12,623 bases of DNA, from positions 1 to 12,623 of the forward strand of contig CAYXZC010000055.1 in NCBI GenBank assembly GCA_964469815.1, given 5' to 3'. Source of the stretch: MGBC163016 sp964469815 (lineage in GTDB: Bacteria; Actinomycetota; Coriobacteriia; Coriobacteriales; Eggerthellaceae). The first letter of the stretch is position 1, and each line of letters starts with the position of its first letter. Under the pieces are notes generated by a model, which was given only the letters and a program-made list of their open reading frames with translations, searched no databases and was not told the origin of the DNA. Positions 1 through 7,554 of this stretch are shown here, in pieces. The position numbers were made by a program, and so were the translations under genes.

Positions 1-101
1 TGGCGCTCGGTATAGGATGCTTGGCGGTCCTCATCATCGTGGTCGCAGTAGTTGACATCAGCTGTTCGAGCATGGACATGATCCTTGGAACACCCGATTA
101 A
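1..101 (+). CDS. C-terminal end of an unidentified membrane protein (partial)
   Basis: An open frame enters from the left edge (first full codon at position 3) and stops at TAA 99-101, giving 32 residues. The first half is strongly hydrophobic (residues such as LAVLIIVVAVV), which looks like a membrane segment, followed by a short polar tail ending TPD. No family can be named from so little. The proposed dusB start at 85 overlaps its last 17 bases, consistent with a shared transcript. It is short and could be a chance frame, but the hydrophobic run and the tight junction with dusB favour a real gene. Confidence 0.5.
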   Translation, partial: ALGIGCLAVLIIVVAVVDISCSSMDMILGTPD

Positions 102-1040
102 CGATATGGTTCACAAGGTTCTCCTTGCGCCGATGGCGGGCGTTACCGATATCGCCTTTCGCCAGATATGCATCGAACACGGTGCCGATCTGACATATTC
201 GGAGATGGTCTCGGCGAAAGGGTTGTCATACGGAAGCGCTAACACCAAGAAGCTGATGCAGCTTTCGCCTTCCGAGACTCGCATAGGCGTTCAGATATTT
301 GGTCACGAGCCGGATGTCATGGCTTCTCAGGCCGCAGATATCGAAGATGAGCTTGGAGACGCTTTAGCATGCATCGACATCAATATGGGTTGTCCCGCCA
401 GGAAGATCGTCACGAAAGGCGACGGGTCGGCTCTCATGAAGGATCCGATCCTTGCAAGCGATATCGTACGTGCTGTGAAGGGCAACGTCTCTACGAAGGT
501 CACGGTGAAGTTCAGACGCGGTTTTGAGAACGGTGATGACACGTCGCTCGATTTCGCCCGATCGATGGAGGAGGCCGGCGCAGATGCCGTGACCGTTCAT
601 GGGCGTTTCGCCATGCAGTACTACAAAGGGGATGCCGACTGGGATTGCATAGCAAGGATCAAGCGCGCTATATCCATCCCCGTCATCGGCAACGGGGATA
701 TCGAAGATGGATCGGATGCATTGTCCATGATCGATCAGACCGGGTGCGATCATGTCATGGTGGCTCGTGCAGCGGTGGGCGATCCATGGATCTTCGAGCG
801 GATCCATGCGGCTTTTCGAGGAGAGCCCTTCGAAGAGCCGAGCATCCAGGATCGCATAGATGAGATGAAGTGTCATGCAGTCATCCTTGCCGATATCGAT
901 GAGCGCCTTTTGTTGCGCATGCGCAAGCATGCCAGTGCCTACATCAAGGGGCTTCCCGGTGCGAGCAGAGCTCGTGCGCGCCTGAANNNNNNNNNNTCGA
1001 TGCCTTCGCCGATGAGGCATCGCGTCATCGAACCGGTTAG
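85..1040 (+). CDS. dusB: tRNA-dihydrouridine synthase, DusB type (interrupted by assembly gap)
   Basis: This FMN-dependent enzyme reduces specific uridines to dihydrouridine in tRNA. Visible family features are LAPMAGVTD near residue 14, the NMGCP motif with catalytic Cys103, the TVKFRRGF and VTVHGR strands, the IGNGDI phosphate-binding segment, and the C-terminal RMRKH...YIKGLPGA helix region. The TTG at 85 is chosen because it gives the usual distance of about 13 residues before LAPMAG; ATG 106 is an alternative four bases after the upstream stop. Neither has a clear ribosome site. The 10 Ns at 987-996 break the frame. Beyond them, a frame offset by two bases reads DAFADEASRHRTG and stops at TAG 1038-1040, nine bases before hemW. 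This looks like the true C-terminus, so the apparent frameshift is probably an assembly artefact. Continuing in the original frame past the gap would overrun hemW and give non-homologous sequence. Confidence 0.88.
987..996. other. Assembly gap (10 Ns) inside dusB
   Basis: Ten consecutive Ns interrupt dusB near its 3' end. Ten is probably a scaffolder's placeholder and not a measured length. For the frame before the gap to join the family-like C-terminal frame after it, the true number of missing bases must leave a remainder of 2 when divided by 3. Confidence 0.97.
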
Positions 1041-1049
1041 GAGACGAAG

Positions 1050-2165
1050 TTGCCCCACGATCCCTACAAAGCCCTTTACATCCATATCCCTTTCTGCAGA
1101 TCGCGCTGCAACTATTGCGATTTCCACACGCGCGCATGCGATCCTGATTCTTCTGAGATCACCGATGCGGTGGAGCGGGATATCCTTGAGATCAGGCGCC
1201 TTGGCCGTGAGGGTGAGCTGGGTGATATAGAGACGATCTACATCGGAGGAGGCACCCCTAGCTTCATCGGTTCGAAGCATCTGACGAATATCCTCTATAC
1301 GCTAGGTCTTACTCTGGATATGGAACGTGTGGTCGAGTGCACCGTAGAGGCGAATCCCGATAGTCTGGATGAGCGTCTGGTAGCGGATATCTGGGCACTT
1401 GGTGCCAACAGGATATCCATAGGCGTGCAAAGCTTCGATGATGAGATGCTCAAGACCCTCGGGCGCGTCCATGATTCTGCGAAGGCTCGAGATGCCATCT
1501 TGGCTGCTGCCACCAGATTCGAGAATATCAGCATAGACCTCATGTGCGGTGTGCCGGGACAGACGATCGAGAGCTTTGCGCACGATATCGATAGCGCTCT
1601 GTCGCTTCCGATCACGCATGTGAGCATCTATCCGTTAACGATAGAGGCGAACACGCCTTTTTCCCGCATGCTGGACAGAGGACAGTTGGCGCTTCCTTCC
1701 GAAGATGACCAAGCCGACATGCTCGAACTTGCTGAGCAGAAGCTTCAGTGCGCGGGCTTCTCACGTTATGAAGTGGCAAGCTATGCTCGCTCAGGTTTTG
1801 AGAGCAGGCACAATTCGATGTATTGGACAGGCTCGCCCTATTTGGGGATCGGCGAGAGCGCTACAACCATGACCCAGAACGCTGAGCGCAGGATGCGCGT
1901 GCAGGATGGCCGTGTTGTGGATGATCTGGATCCGATACAAATGGCGGCTGAGGACCTCATGCTTGGCATGAGGATGTCTTGCGGACTCGATGCATCCAAG
2001 CTCGAGAGTGCCCGCGGGCTTTTGCCCGGTCTTGATGATGCTTTGCAAGATCTTGCAGCAAAAGGCCTCATCGAGTTCGATGAAGGCAGATGGCGTCCTA
2101 CCGAGCGTGGATGGCTATGCGGCAACGAACTGTATGGAGCCTTGTTGGAACTTGGTGGGTTTTAG
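1050..2165 (+). CDS. hemW: HemW, radical-SAM heme chaperone (CPO-III-like)
   Basis: HemW-family proteins are radical-SAM enzymes that bind heme and are thought to deliver it to target proteins; they were long misannotated as oxygen-independent coproporphyrinogen III oxidase. The protein opens with YIHIPFC and the CxxxCxxC cluster motif at Cys16, Cys20 and Cys23, followed directly by the aromatic-aspartate pair (CDFH). IYIGGGTPS, ANP and ISIGVQSFDD, LMCGVPGQT and ISIYPLTIE-type segments follow in the family order. A winged-helix-like C-terminal part (about 290-371) contains LMLGMR and KGLIEF. At 371 residues it is within the usual length. The start is TTG 1050, supported by TTAGGAG at 1037-1043 about six bases upstream and nine bases after the dusB stop, so the two are probably co-transcribed. 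The single-Cys spacing after CxxC that marks true HemN is absent, which favours HemW. Confidence 0.93.
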   Translation: MPHDPYKALYIHIPFCRSRCNYCDFHTRACDPDSSEITDAVERDILEIRRLGREGELGDIETIYIGGGTPSFIGSKHLTNILYTLGLTLDMERVVECTVEANPDSLDERLVADIWALGANRISIGVQSFDDEMLKTLGRVHDSAKARDAILAAATRFENISIDLMCGVPGQTIESFAHDIDSALSLPITHVSIYPLTIEANTPFSRMLDRGQLALPSEDDQADMLELAEQKLQCAGFSRYEVASYARSGFESRHNSMYWTGSPYLGIGESATTMTQNAERRMRVQDGRVVDDLDPIQMAAEDLMLGMRMSCGLDASKLESARGLLPGLDDALQDLAAKGLIEFDEGRWRPTERGWLCGNELYGALLELGGF

Positions 2166-2174
2166 GTCTACAAT
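2145..2174 (+). promoter_or_regulatory. Candidate promoter P1 of hrcA-dnaJ
   Basis: TTGGAA (2145-2150, 4/6 to the -35 consensus), an 18-base spacer and TACAAT (2169-2174, 5/6 to the -10). The predicted start at about 2181 falls inside the CIRCE operator, the usual arrangement for HrcA-repressed operons. The -35 lies within the 3' end of hemW. Confidence 0.5.
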
Positions 2175-2178
2175 GCTT

Positions 2179-2205
2179 TTAGCACTCTTGATGCTCGTCT
2201 GCTAA
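2179..2205 (+). promoter_or_regulatory. CIRCE operator (HrcA binding site)
   Basis: The left arm TTAGCACTC (2179-2187) matches the CIRCE consensus exactly. A 9-base spacer (2188-2196) and the right arm GTCTGCTAA (2197-2205) follow; the right arm matches GAGTGCTAA at 7 of 9 positions. Spacing and arm length are those of CIRCE (9-N9-9). The site lies 100 bases before hrcA, so HrcA probably represses its own operon, with release on heat stress. Confidence 0.9.
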
Positions 2206-2216
2206 AATTGCATAAT
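2188..2216 (+). promoter_or_regulatory. Candidate promoter P2 of hrcA-dnaJ
   Basis: TTGATG (2188-2193, 4/6) and CATAAT (2211-2216, 5/6) are separated by 17 bases. The -35 and half of the spacer lie within the CIRCE operator, so HrcA binding would block it. It competes with P1 as the main heat-shock promoter; one may be fortuitous. Confidence 0.45.
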
Positions 2217-2281
2217 ATCGATAGTGCAGAAGAAGCGAACAGGACTTAGAGTCGCGCAAAGAACGATCCGATCTTTTTCCG

Positions 2282-2301
2282 GGAGGTGCAAGGAGGTGCA
2301 A
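2282..2301 (+). repeat. Tandem 10-bp repeat carrying two Shine-Dalgarno sequences
   Basis: GGAGGTGCAA occurs twice in direct succession (2282-2291 and 2292-2301). Each copy contains the GGAGGTG core. The second copy is nine bases from the TTG start of hrcA and is the functional ribosome site; the first is probably too far upstream (19 bases) to place the start. Confidence 0.9.
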
Positions 2302-2305
2302 GGTC

Positions 2306-3313
2306 TTGCTGTCCGATAGAAGGCAAAGGATACTCTATGCCCTTATAGAGGAATACGTTGCCCATGCATTGCCCGTGGGATCGCAGACCATCGCTAAGCA
2401 ATACAAGCTCGGTGTCAGTTCTGCGACCATCCGAAACGAGCTTTCCTATCTTGAGAACGAAGGCTACATCACGCAGCCTCACACATCGGCCGGACGCATC
2501 CCGACGGATGCCGGTTATAGGGAATTCGTCGATGATGTGCTCTCTAGCGAAGAGGTCGAGAGCATCCCTGATTTCGACACCATCGCATCCGATATCCGAT
2601 CGCACGCCGATGCGCTAGATTCTCTGATGGAGAAGACCTCAGAGGAGCTATCAAGGCTCACCGATTGCCTGTCGATCGTCATGGCGCCGTCCATCATCAA
2701 GATGCGCATCCGTCAGATATCCCTGATCTCCCTTACGAATCGTCACGCGCTCATCATCATCGTCTCGAAGGATGGCCATGTCGAAGAGCGTCATGTGTCC
2801 TTCCCGATCGATGTCGATGCTGATCGTTTGATCGCTATCCAAGAGCTTCTGACCAACATCTTCTCCGGAAGATCGCTGAGCGAGGTCGAGGATACGAAGC
2901 TCGATGTCATCGAATTGATGAACGATAGCATAGGTTCCATCATCCTGAATGAGATCTTGCAATCGCTCAAGGACAGCTCGATCGTGCGCAAATCCCGCGT
3001 CGGTGTCAGCGCTCTCATGCGCAAGCCCGAATTCCATGACACATCAGCACTTCTCCCGATAATGGAGGTGCTCGAGGATGATACCGTGTTGTTCCGCGCG
3101 TTCGATCAGCGCTGCAACACCGATAGCGGCATCGTGGTCCGCATCGGCAGCGAGAACGATACCGAGCAACTCGCAGGAGCCTCTTTGATAGCGGGAACCT
3201 ACGGGAGGGGAGATGCACAGGGCATAGTTGCCGTGATAGGCCCCAAAAGGATGGATTATTCCAAGGTTATAGGCGCTGTTAGGGCAGCGCAGAGCATATT
3301 GAACGAAGAGTAA
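2306..3313 (+). CDS. hrcA: HrcA, heat-inducible transcription repressor
   Basis: HrcA binds CIRCE operators and represses chaperone genes; in other bacteria GroEL keeps it active, linking folding load to expression. The N-terminus (LSDRRQRILYALIEEYV) is the family signature. A winged helix-turn-helix (about 1-75) follows, containing VGSQTIAK, SSATIRNEL, and LENEGYI with HTSAGRIPTDAGYR. The rest is the GAF-like regulatory domain with a dimerisation insert, ending in GPKRMDYSKVIGAV. At 335 residues the length is normal. TTG 2306 is fixed by the perfect AGGAGG at 2291-2296 and by the conserved first residues. A good CIRCE site stands directly upstream, so it is autoregulated. dnaJ follows 26 bases later in the same operon; dnaK and grpE are not adjacent. 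Confidence 0.96.
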   Translation: MLSDRRQRILYALIEEYVAHALPVGSQTIAKQYKLGVSSATIRNELSYLENEGYITQPHTSAGRIPTDAGYREFVDDVLSSEEVESIPDFDTIASDIRSHADALDSLMEKTSEELSRLTDCLSIVMAPSIIKMRIRQISLISLTNRHALIIIVSKDGHVEERHVSFPIDVDADRLIAIQELLTNIFSGRSLSEVEDTKLDVIELMNDSIGSIILNEILQSLKDSSIVRKSRVGVSALMRKPEFHDTSALLPIMEVLEDDTVLFRAFDQRCNTDSGIVVRIGSENDTEQLAGASLIAGTYGRGDAQGIVAVIGPKRMDYSKVIGAVRAAQSILNEE

Positions 3314-3339
3314 GCATCAAGGAAAGAAGCAGCGATACC

Positions 3340-4473
3340 ATGCCATCAGCTACAAAAGACCTTTACGAGATCCTAGGTGTCAGCCGTGATGCCACAGAGG
3401 CCGAGATAAAGAAGGCCTTTCGCCATAAAGCGCGGGAGTTACATCCCGATGTGAACAAGTCTGAAGATGCTGAAGAGCAGTTCAAAGAGCTCAACGAAGC
3501 CTATGATGTGCTCTCCGATTCGAATAAGCGTGCTCAATATGACCGGTTCGGAACCATCCCAGGCGCTGCGGGCTCAGGTGGTGGATATGTCGATTTCGAA
3601 GACCTCTTCGGAGGATTCGGTGGAATGGGCGATATCTTCTCATCCTTCTTCGGCGGTTCGGCCAGATCGCGCCAAACTCGGACGGAAGGCCGTGATATGG
3701 GCATCGGGATCACCATCGATCTTGCCGATGTCGCAACAGGCGTCAAGAAGGAGATCGTCTACGACAGGCTGGCTCCATGTGCCGATTGCGATGGAACGGG
3801 TCTGGGCGAGAACGGTGAGGAGGTCACCTGCACGAATTGCGGTGGATCGGGTCGTGTCGTCAGCGTGCAGCATACATTCCTCGGTGATATGCAATCGGCC
3901 AGCACGTGTCCGGAATGCGGTGGTCGGGGCAAGAAGATCGAAGGTGCTTGCGAGGAGTGCGATGGACAAGGACGCGTTCCCGATCGCCAGCGCGTTTCCG
4001 TTGAGATACCGGCAGGTATCCATGATGGTCAGCAGCTGCGCATAGGCGGCCTTGGGGAAGCTGGCATGCAAGGTGCAAGATCGGGCGATCTTATCGTTAC
4101 CGTGCGCGTGCAAAACGATGATCATTTCGAGCGTCAAGGCGACGATCTGCATGTCAGCATCGAAGTGCCGATGCTCAAAGCGGCGCTCGGTGCCGACGTC
4201 AATATCAAGGGCATACTTGAGGACGAGACCATAAAGGTCAACATTCCCCAAGGAACCCAAGCCGGCGATGTGGTTCGCATAAAAGGATACGGGCTTCCAC
4301 GTCTCAAGCGCTCATCGCGAGGCGATATGTACGTGCATATGGATGTGCGCATCCCGAAGAAACTGAACAAGAAGCAGAAGAAGCTCGCAGAGGAATTGGC
4401 GGCGCAGCTCGGCGGTTTCGAAGACGGTGACGAGGTTGCTCTCGAACGTCTCGATGAGATATTCTCGCGTTGA
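3340..4473 (+). CDS. dnaJ: DnaJ, type I Hsp40 co-chaperone
   Basis: DnaJ stimulates the ATPase of DnaK and hands it unfolded proteins in the cytosol. The J domain (about 7-71) has the essential HPD at 35-37. A Gly/Phe-rich linker (about 72-110) includes a DIFSSFFGG segment. Four CxxCxGxG zinc-binding repeats begin at Cys147, Cys164, Cys190 and Cys204. The two substrate-binding C-terminal domains follow, with IPAGIHDGQQLRI and RIKGYGLP. At 377 residues it is full length. ATG 3340 has AAGGAAAG upstream (3319-3326). It sits directly after hrcA, apart from dnaK-grpE, which resembles the second dnaJ locus (dnaJ2) of Actinomycetota. A further dnaJ near dnaK elsewhere in the genome is likely, but this is inference. 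Confidence 0.96.
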   Translation: MPSATKDLYEILGVSRDATEAEIKKAFRHKARELHPDVNKSEDAEEQFKELNEAYDVLSDSNKRAQYDRFGTIPGAAGSGGGYVDFEDLFGGFGGMGDIFSSFFGGSARSRQTRTEGRDMGIGITIDLADVATGVKKEIVYDRLAPCADCDGTGLGENGEEVTCTNCGGSGRVVSVQHTFLGDMQSASTCPECGGRGKKIEGACEECDGQGRVPDRQRVSVEIPAGIHDGQQLRIGGLGEAGMQGARSGDLIVTVRVQNDDHFERQGDDLHVSIEVPMLKAALGADVNIKGILEDETIKVNIPQGTQAGDVVRIKGYGLPRLKRSSRGDMYVHMDVRIPKKLNKKQKKLAEELAAQLGGFEDGDEVALERLDEIFSR

Positions 4474-4500
4474 CGAGCTTGATCCGGCGGATGTTGGAAT

Positions 4501-5277
4501 ATGTCCTATCATAGATTCTTCCTTGACGAGCAGATCCTTTCGAATGAGACCGAAGAGAGGTTCGTCCTTGAGCTCAGTAAGGAGGATGCGAAGCATGCGC
4601 GCGTCCTTCGTTTGAAGGAGCATGAGCGCATCGCTGTCATAGATGCTGCCGGTGATTACTTCATCTGCGAGATAGTCGGCTTGGATGATGGTATCCATGT
4701 CCGCATATCCCAAAGGCTCGATGTTCCGACCGAGCCCTTCGAACTGACGCTGTTCCAAGGCTTGGCAAGATCCGAGCGCTTCGAAGCGGTCCTCAGGCAT
4801 GCGACCGAGCTAGGGGTGCACGCCTTCGTGCCGCTTTCCAGCAGAAGATGCGTCGTGCAGCTTGATGGCAAGAAGCTGGCATCCAAGCTGAACCGTTGGG
4901 AGACCATCGTCAAGAATGCCGCCAAGCAGGCAGGCCTTAGCTTCATCGCAAAGGTCGTTTCTCCCATCGATGTCGATCTTGCCTCTTCCAGCATGTTGGG
5001 ATCCTTCGATCTGGTGCTCATCTGTTGGGAGGAGAGCCTGCATGCACCGAGCATCCGCCAGGCGATAGCATCATCTTCGATCCCGGATGGAGCATCTGTG
5101 GCCGTCGTGGTGGGGCCTGAAGGCGGTTTTGAGGAGGACGAGGTCTCATCCATGCTGGCTGCAAATCCCGCATCCCAGCTCGTGGGGTTAGGGCCTTCCA
5201 TACTCAGGACCGAGACCGCCGGCATCGTCTCGTGCGCCTTTGCTCTGGATGCTTTGCGCGAGAGGTTCTCCTCATGA
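4501..5277 (+). CDS. rsmE: 16S rRNA (uracil(1498)-N(3))-methyltransferase RsmE
   Basis: RsmE methylates N3 of U1498 in 16S rRNA using S-adenosylmethionine. It belongs to the SPOUT superfamily, whose SAM site is a trefoil knot. The N-terminal PUA-like domain (about 1-70) contains HARVLRLKEHERI. Knot motifs are visible at GPEGGF (205-210) and LGPSILRTETA (230-240), both characteristic of RsmE. The LFQGLARSERFEAVLRHATELGV block precedes the SPOUT core. At 258 residues it has the usual length. ATG 4501 lies 27 bases after dnaJ and has only a weak upstream GGCGGA/TTGGA purine stretch, so translation initiation may be modest. In many Gram-positives prmA separates dnaJ and rsmE; it is absent here. 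The stop overlaps the mtaB start. Confidence 0.94.
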   Translation: MSYHRFFLDEQILSNETEERFVLELSKEDAKHARVLRLKEHERIAVIDAAGDYFICEIVGLDDGIHVRISQRLDVPTEPFELTLFQGLARSERFEAVLRHATELGVHAFVPLSSRRCVVQLDGKKLASKLNRWETIVKNAAKQAGLSFIAKVVSPIDVDLASSSMLGSFDLVLICWEESLHAPSIRQAIASSSIPDGASVAVVVGPEGGFEEDEVSSMLAANPASQLVGLGPSILRTETAGIVSCAFALDALRERFSS

Positions 5278-6542
5278 TCGGTTTTTGCACGTTGAACCTT
5301 GGTTGCAAGGTGAATCGTGTGGAGATGGATGGTTTTGAGAGGATCTGCCAAGAGGCAGGCCTTGTGCGTTGCGACGCTACCCAAGCAGATATCATCATCG
5401 TCAACACCTGCACGGTCACAGGCGAGGCTGAGAAGAAGGCACGAAAGCTCGTGAGGGGAGCGATAAGGGTGAACGGGCATGCCGATATCATCGTCACAGG
5501 ATGCGCGAGCGCTATGGTGCCTGATGTTTTCGCTGATATGTCAGATAGGGTGGATGTTGTTGCAAAGGCTGAAATGGAGGATCATCTCAAGGAGCGTTTG
5601 AGCGACCTGTCACCTCGAAGCGATACACTCCCTTGCCAATATGAGCCTGATCGTTCGCGTGTGGGTGTGAAGATCCAAGACGGGTGCGATAACAGCTGTT
5701 CTTATTGCATAGTATGCAAAGCCAGAGGAAGGTCGCATTCTGTGGATGTCGATTCCATCCATGAGAGCGTGGATCGTCTCATCGATGCCGGGATCAGAGA
5801 GATTATCCTCACAGGTATCGATATAGGTGCCTACAGGAATTGCGATCAAGATCTGACCGATCTGCTCTCGAGCCTTATTGATAGGACGAAAGCGGATCTT
5901 GATGAGAATGGGCGGCCATGCCGCTTCAGGATCTCTTCGATAGAGCCCGTGAATGTGGATGATAGGCTCATCGAGCTTATTGCCGGTGCGAACGGACGCA
6001 TTTGCCGCCACCTTCATATCCCGCTCCAATCAGGATCCGATAAGGTGCTCCGCGAGATGGGCAGGCACTATGATCGCGGTGAGTATCTGGCTCTCGTAGA
6101 GCGTTTGAGGTCATCGGTTCCCAACATCTCGATCACAACGGATGTCATAGTCGGTTTTCCCGGCGAGAGCGATGAGGATTTCAAGGACACATTGGATCTG
6201 GCGAGGCAGTGCGCTTTCTCGAACATGCATATCTTCCCGTACTCGAAGAGGGAGGGAACCGTAGCGGCGAAGCGTGCAGATCAGGTTCCATCTGAGGTGA
6301 AGGCGTCCCGTGCAAGGACACTTCGCAAACTCGCACGCGATCTTCGGCTGGAAGATGCGCTATCCCGTGTGGGAAGCCGGGAGGTATATTGCATACAAGA
6401 GGACGGCATGATGACATCCGAGAGCTATTTCGAGGCTCCAAGCATCGAAGGTGCTTGCGCATCACGCCTCATCGAGGCTGATTTCACCTGCGTGGAGCTT
6501 CTCTGTGACCCGTCTTTGCTAGAATGTGATCATGATGGATAA
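5274..6542 (+). CDS. mtaB: tRNA N6-threonylcarbamoyladenosine(37) methylthiotransferase MtaB
   Basis: MtaB adds a methylthio group to t6A37 of tRNAs decoding ANN codons, using two iron-sulfur clusters and SAM. The N-terminal UPF0004 domain provides three cluster cysteines (Cys11 in NLGCKVN, Cys46 in NTCTVTG, Cys77 in TGCAS). The radical-SAM domain carries CxxxCxxC at 138, 142 and 145. SSIEP, HIPLQSGSD and TDVIVGFPGE follow in the family order. A short, divergent TRAM-like tail occupies about 360-422. The start ATG 5274 overlaps the rsmE stop as ATGA and has GAGAGG eight bases upstream, implying translational coupling; an upstream in-frame extension into rsmE would add 14 non-conserved residues. 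An extra cysteine (Cys148) sits three residues after the cluster, in a position usually occupied by proline. Confidence 0.93.
   Translation: MIGFCTLNLGCKVNRVEMDGFERICQEAGLVRCDATQADIIIVNTCTVTGEAEKKARKLVRGAIRVNGHADIIVTGCASAMVPDVFADMSDRVDVVAKAEMEDHLKERLSDLSPRSDTLPCQYEPDRSRVGVKIQDGCDNSCSYCIVCKARGRSHSVDVDSIHESVDRLIDAGIREIILTGIDIGAYRNCDQDLTDLLSSLIDRTKADLDENGRPCRFRISSIEPVNVDDRLIELIAGANGRICRHLHIPLQSGSDKVLREMGRHYDRGEYLALVERLRSSVPNISITTDVIVGFPGESDEDFKDTLDLARQCAFSNMHIFPYSKREGTVAAKRADQVPSEVKASRARTLRKLARDLRLEDALSRVGSREVYCIQEDGMMTSESYFEAPSIEGACASRLIEADFTCVELLCDPSLLECDHDG
6517..6525 (+). promoter_or_regulatory. Extended -10 element just before phoH
   Basis: TGCTAGAAT combines the TGn extension with TAGAAT (5/6 to TATAAT). 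Six bases (6526-6531) separate it from the ATG of phoH, so transcription would be expected to start at or next to the A of that ATG. No convincing -35 is seen at 17-18 bases, which an extended -10 can tolerate. It lies within the last codons of mtaB. Confidence 0.5.
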
Positions 6543-7497
6543 CGATAAGACCAAGCTTGCGCTCCCAGACGATGTGGACATGATGGCGATCCTTGGAAGA
6601 GCCGATGAGAACATACGGCTGTTGCAGGATAGCTTCAAGGCGCGCATCACCGTTAGAGGGAACTCGATAATCATAACGGGCGATAAATCCGAGCAGCAGA
6701 TGCTCTCATCGGTTCTGATAGACATGATGAGGAAGGCAAAAGGCGGTGAGCCGATCACACCTGATGAGGTCAGGCACTCGATAGAGCTTGTCAAGTCCGA
6801 GGATATGTCGCCTTCTTCCCTGCGAAACGATGTGATACTCACCTTCCGCGGTGGCTCCATCCGCCCAAAGACCGCAGGGCAGAAAAGGTATGTTGATTCC
6901 ATCCGACACAAGAGCATCACTTTTGGGATAGGGCCTGCGGGTACGGGAAAGACATATCTTGCCATGGCGCTCGCCCTTAGCGCGCTGCATCGTCAAGAGG
7001 TGGGTCGCATCATACTCACAAGACCCATAGTGGAGGCAGGGGAGAACCTCGGATTCTTGCCCGGCACCCTTACAGAGAAGGTCGATCCGTATATCCGACC
7101 GCTATATGATGCCCTCTTCTCGATGGAGGATGCCGATCGCGCCTCGGCCATGTTGGAGAACGGAACGATAGAGATAGCGCCTTTGGCATTCATGCGCGGA
7201 CGCACTTTGAACGACAGCTTCATCATCTTGGATGAAGCCCAGAATACCACCCCTGAGCAGATGAAGATGTTCTTGACGCGCCTTGGCTTCGGTTCGAAGA
7301 TGGTCGTCACAGGCGATACGACGCAAAGCGATATAGGGTTCTCGAAGTCCGGGCTGAAGATGGTCAGAAGCATCCTCGAAGGCATCGACGACATCGAATT
7401 CTGCCAGCTCACCGGCGCGGACGTTGTAAGGAACTCGTTGGTAAGAAGGATAATTTCGGCATATGAGCGATATGAGGACGATGCTTCGAGCCATTAG
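6532..7497 (+). CDS. phoH: PhoH family ATPase (PhoH-like, ybeZ type)
   Basis: PhoH/YbeZ proteins are P-loop ATPases related to the helicase superfamily I core; their partnership with the adjacent YbeY suggests a role in RNA or ribosome maturation. An N-terminal RNA-binding-like region (about 20-75, with ITVRGNSIIITGD) precedes the ATPase core. The Walker A motif GPAGTGKT is at 134-141, ILTRPIVEAGENLGFLPG follows, and Walker B IILDEAQN is at 231-238. VVTGDTTQSD is the sensor region. The length of 321 residues is typical. Starts at GTG 6526, ATG 6532 and ATG 6535 are possible; none has a Shine-Dalgarno. ATG 6532 is chosen because the extended -10 places the transcript start there. It overlaps mtaB by 11 bases. 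No HD-domain pgpH lies between it and ybeY, unlike in Bacillus. Confidence 0.93.
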   Translation: MMDNDKTKLALPDDVDMMAILGRADENIRLLQDSFKARITVRGNSIIITGDKSEQQMLSSVLIDMMRKAKGGEPITPDEVRHSIELVKSEDMSPSSLRNDVILTFRGGSIRPKTAGQKRYVDSIRHKSITFGIGPAGTGKTYLAMALALSALHRQEVGRIILTRPIVEAGENLGFLPGTLTEKVDPYIRPLYDALFSMEDADRASAMLENGTIEIAPLAFMRGRTLNDSFIILDEAQNTTPEQMKMFLTRLGFGSKMVVTGDTTQSDIGFSKSGLKMVRSILEGIDDIEFCQLTGADVVRNSLVRRIISAYERYEDDASSH

Positions 7498-7554
7498 GCT
7501 GAAGCATAGCGCACCAAGGATCGGTCGTCAGAGCATGCCAATAAGGAGTGCGAA

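Noticed and set aside
364..1137. Minus-strand open frame opposite dusB and the start of hemW
   Set aside because: It crosses the N gap and lies opposite conserved coding sequence; no family features.
2166..2305. HspR-type HAIR repeat in the hrcA upstream region
   Set aside because: No CTTGAGT/ACTCAAG pair with the right spacing; the inverted repeat present is CIRCE.
3640..4260. Minus-strand open frame opposite dnaJ (206 codons)
   Set aside because: Antisense to the conserved zinc-finger and C-terminal domains of DnaJ; no ribosome site or motif.
4656..5480. Long minus-strand open frame (274 codons) opposite rsmE and mtaB
   Set aside because: It is antisense to two clearly conserved genes, has no recognisable motif and reads as low-complexity Ser/Thr-rich sequence, typical of a shadow frame.
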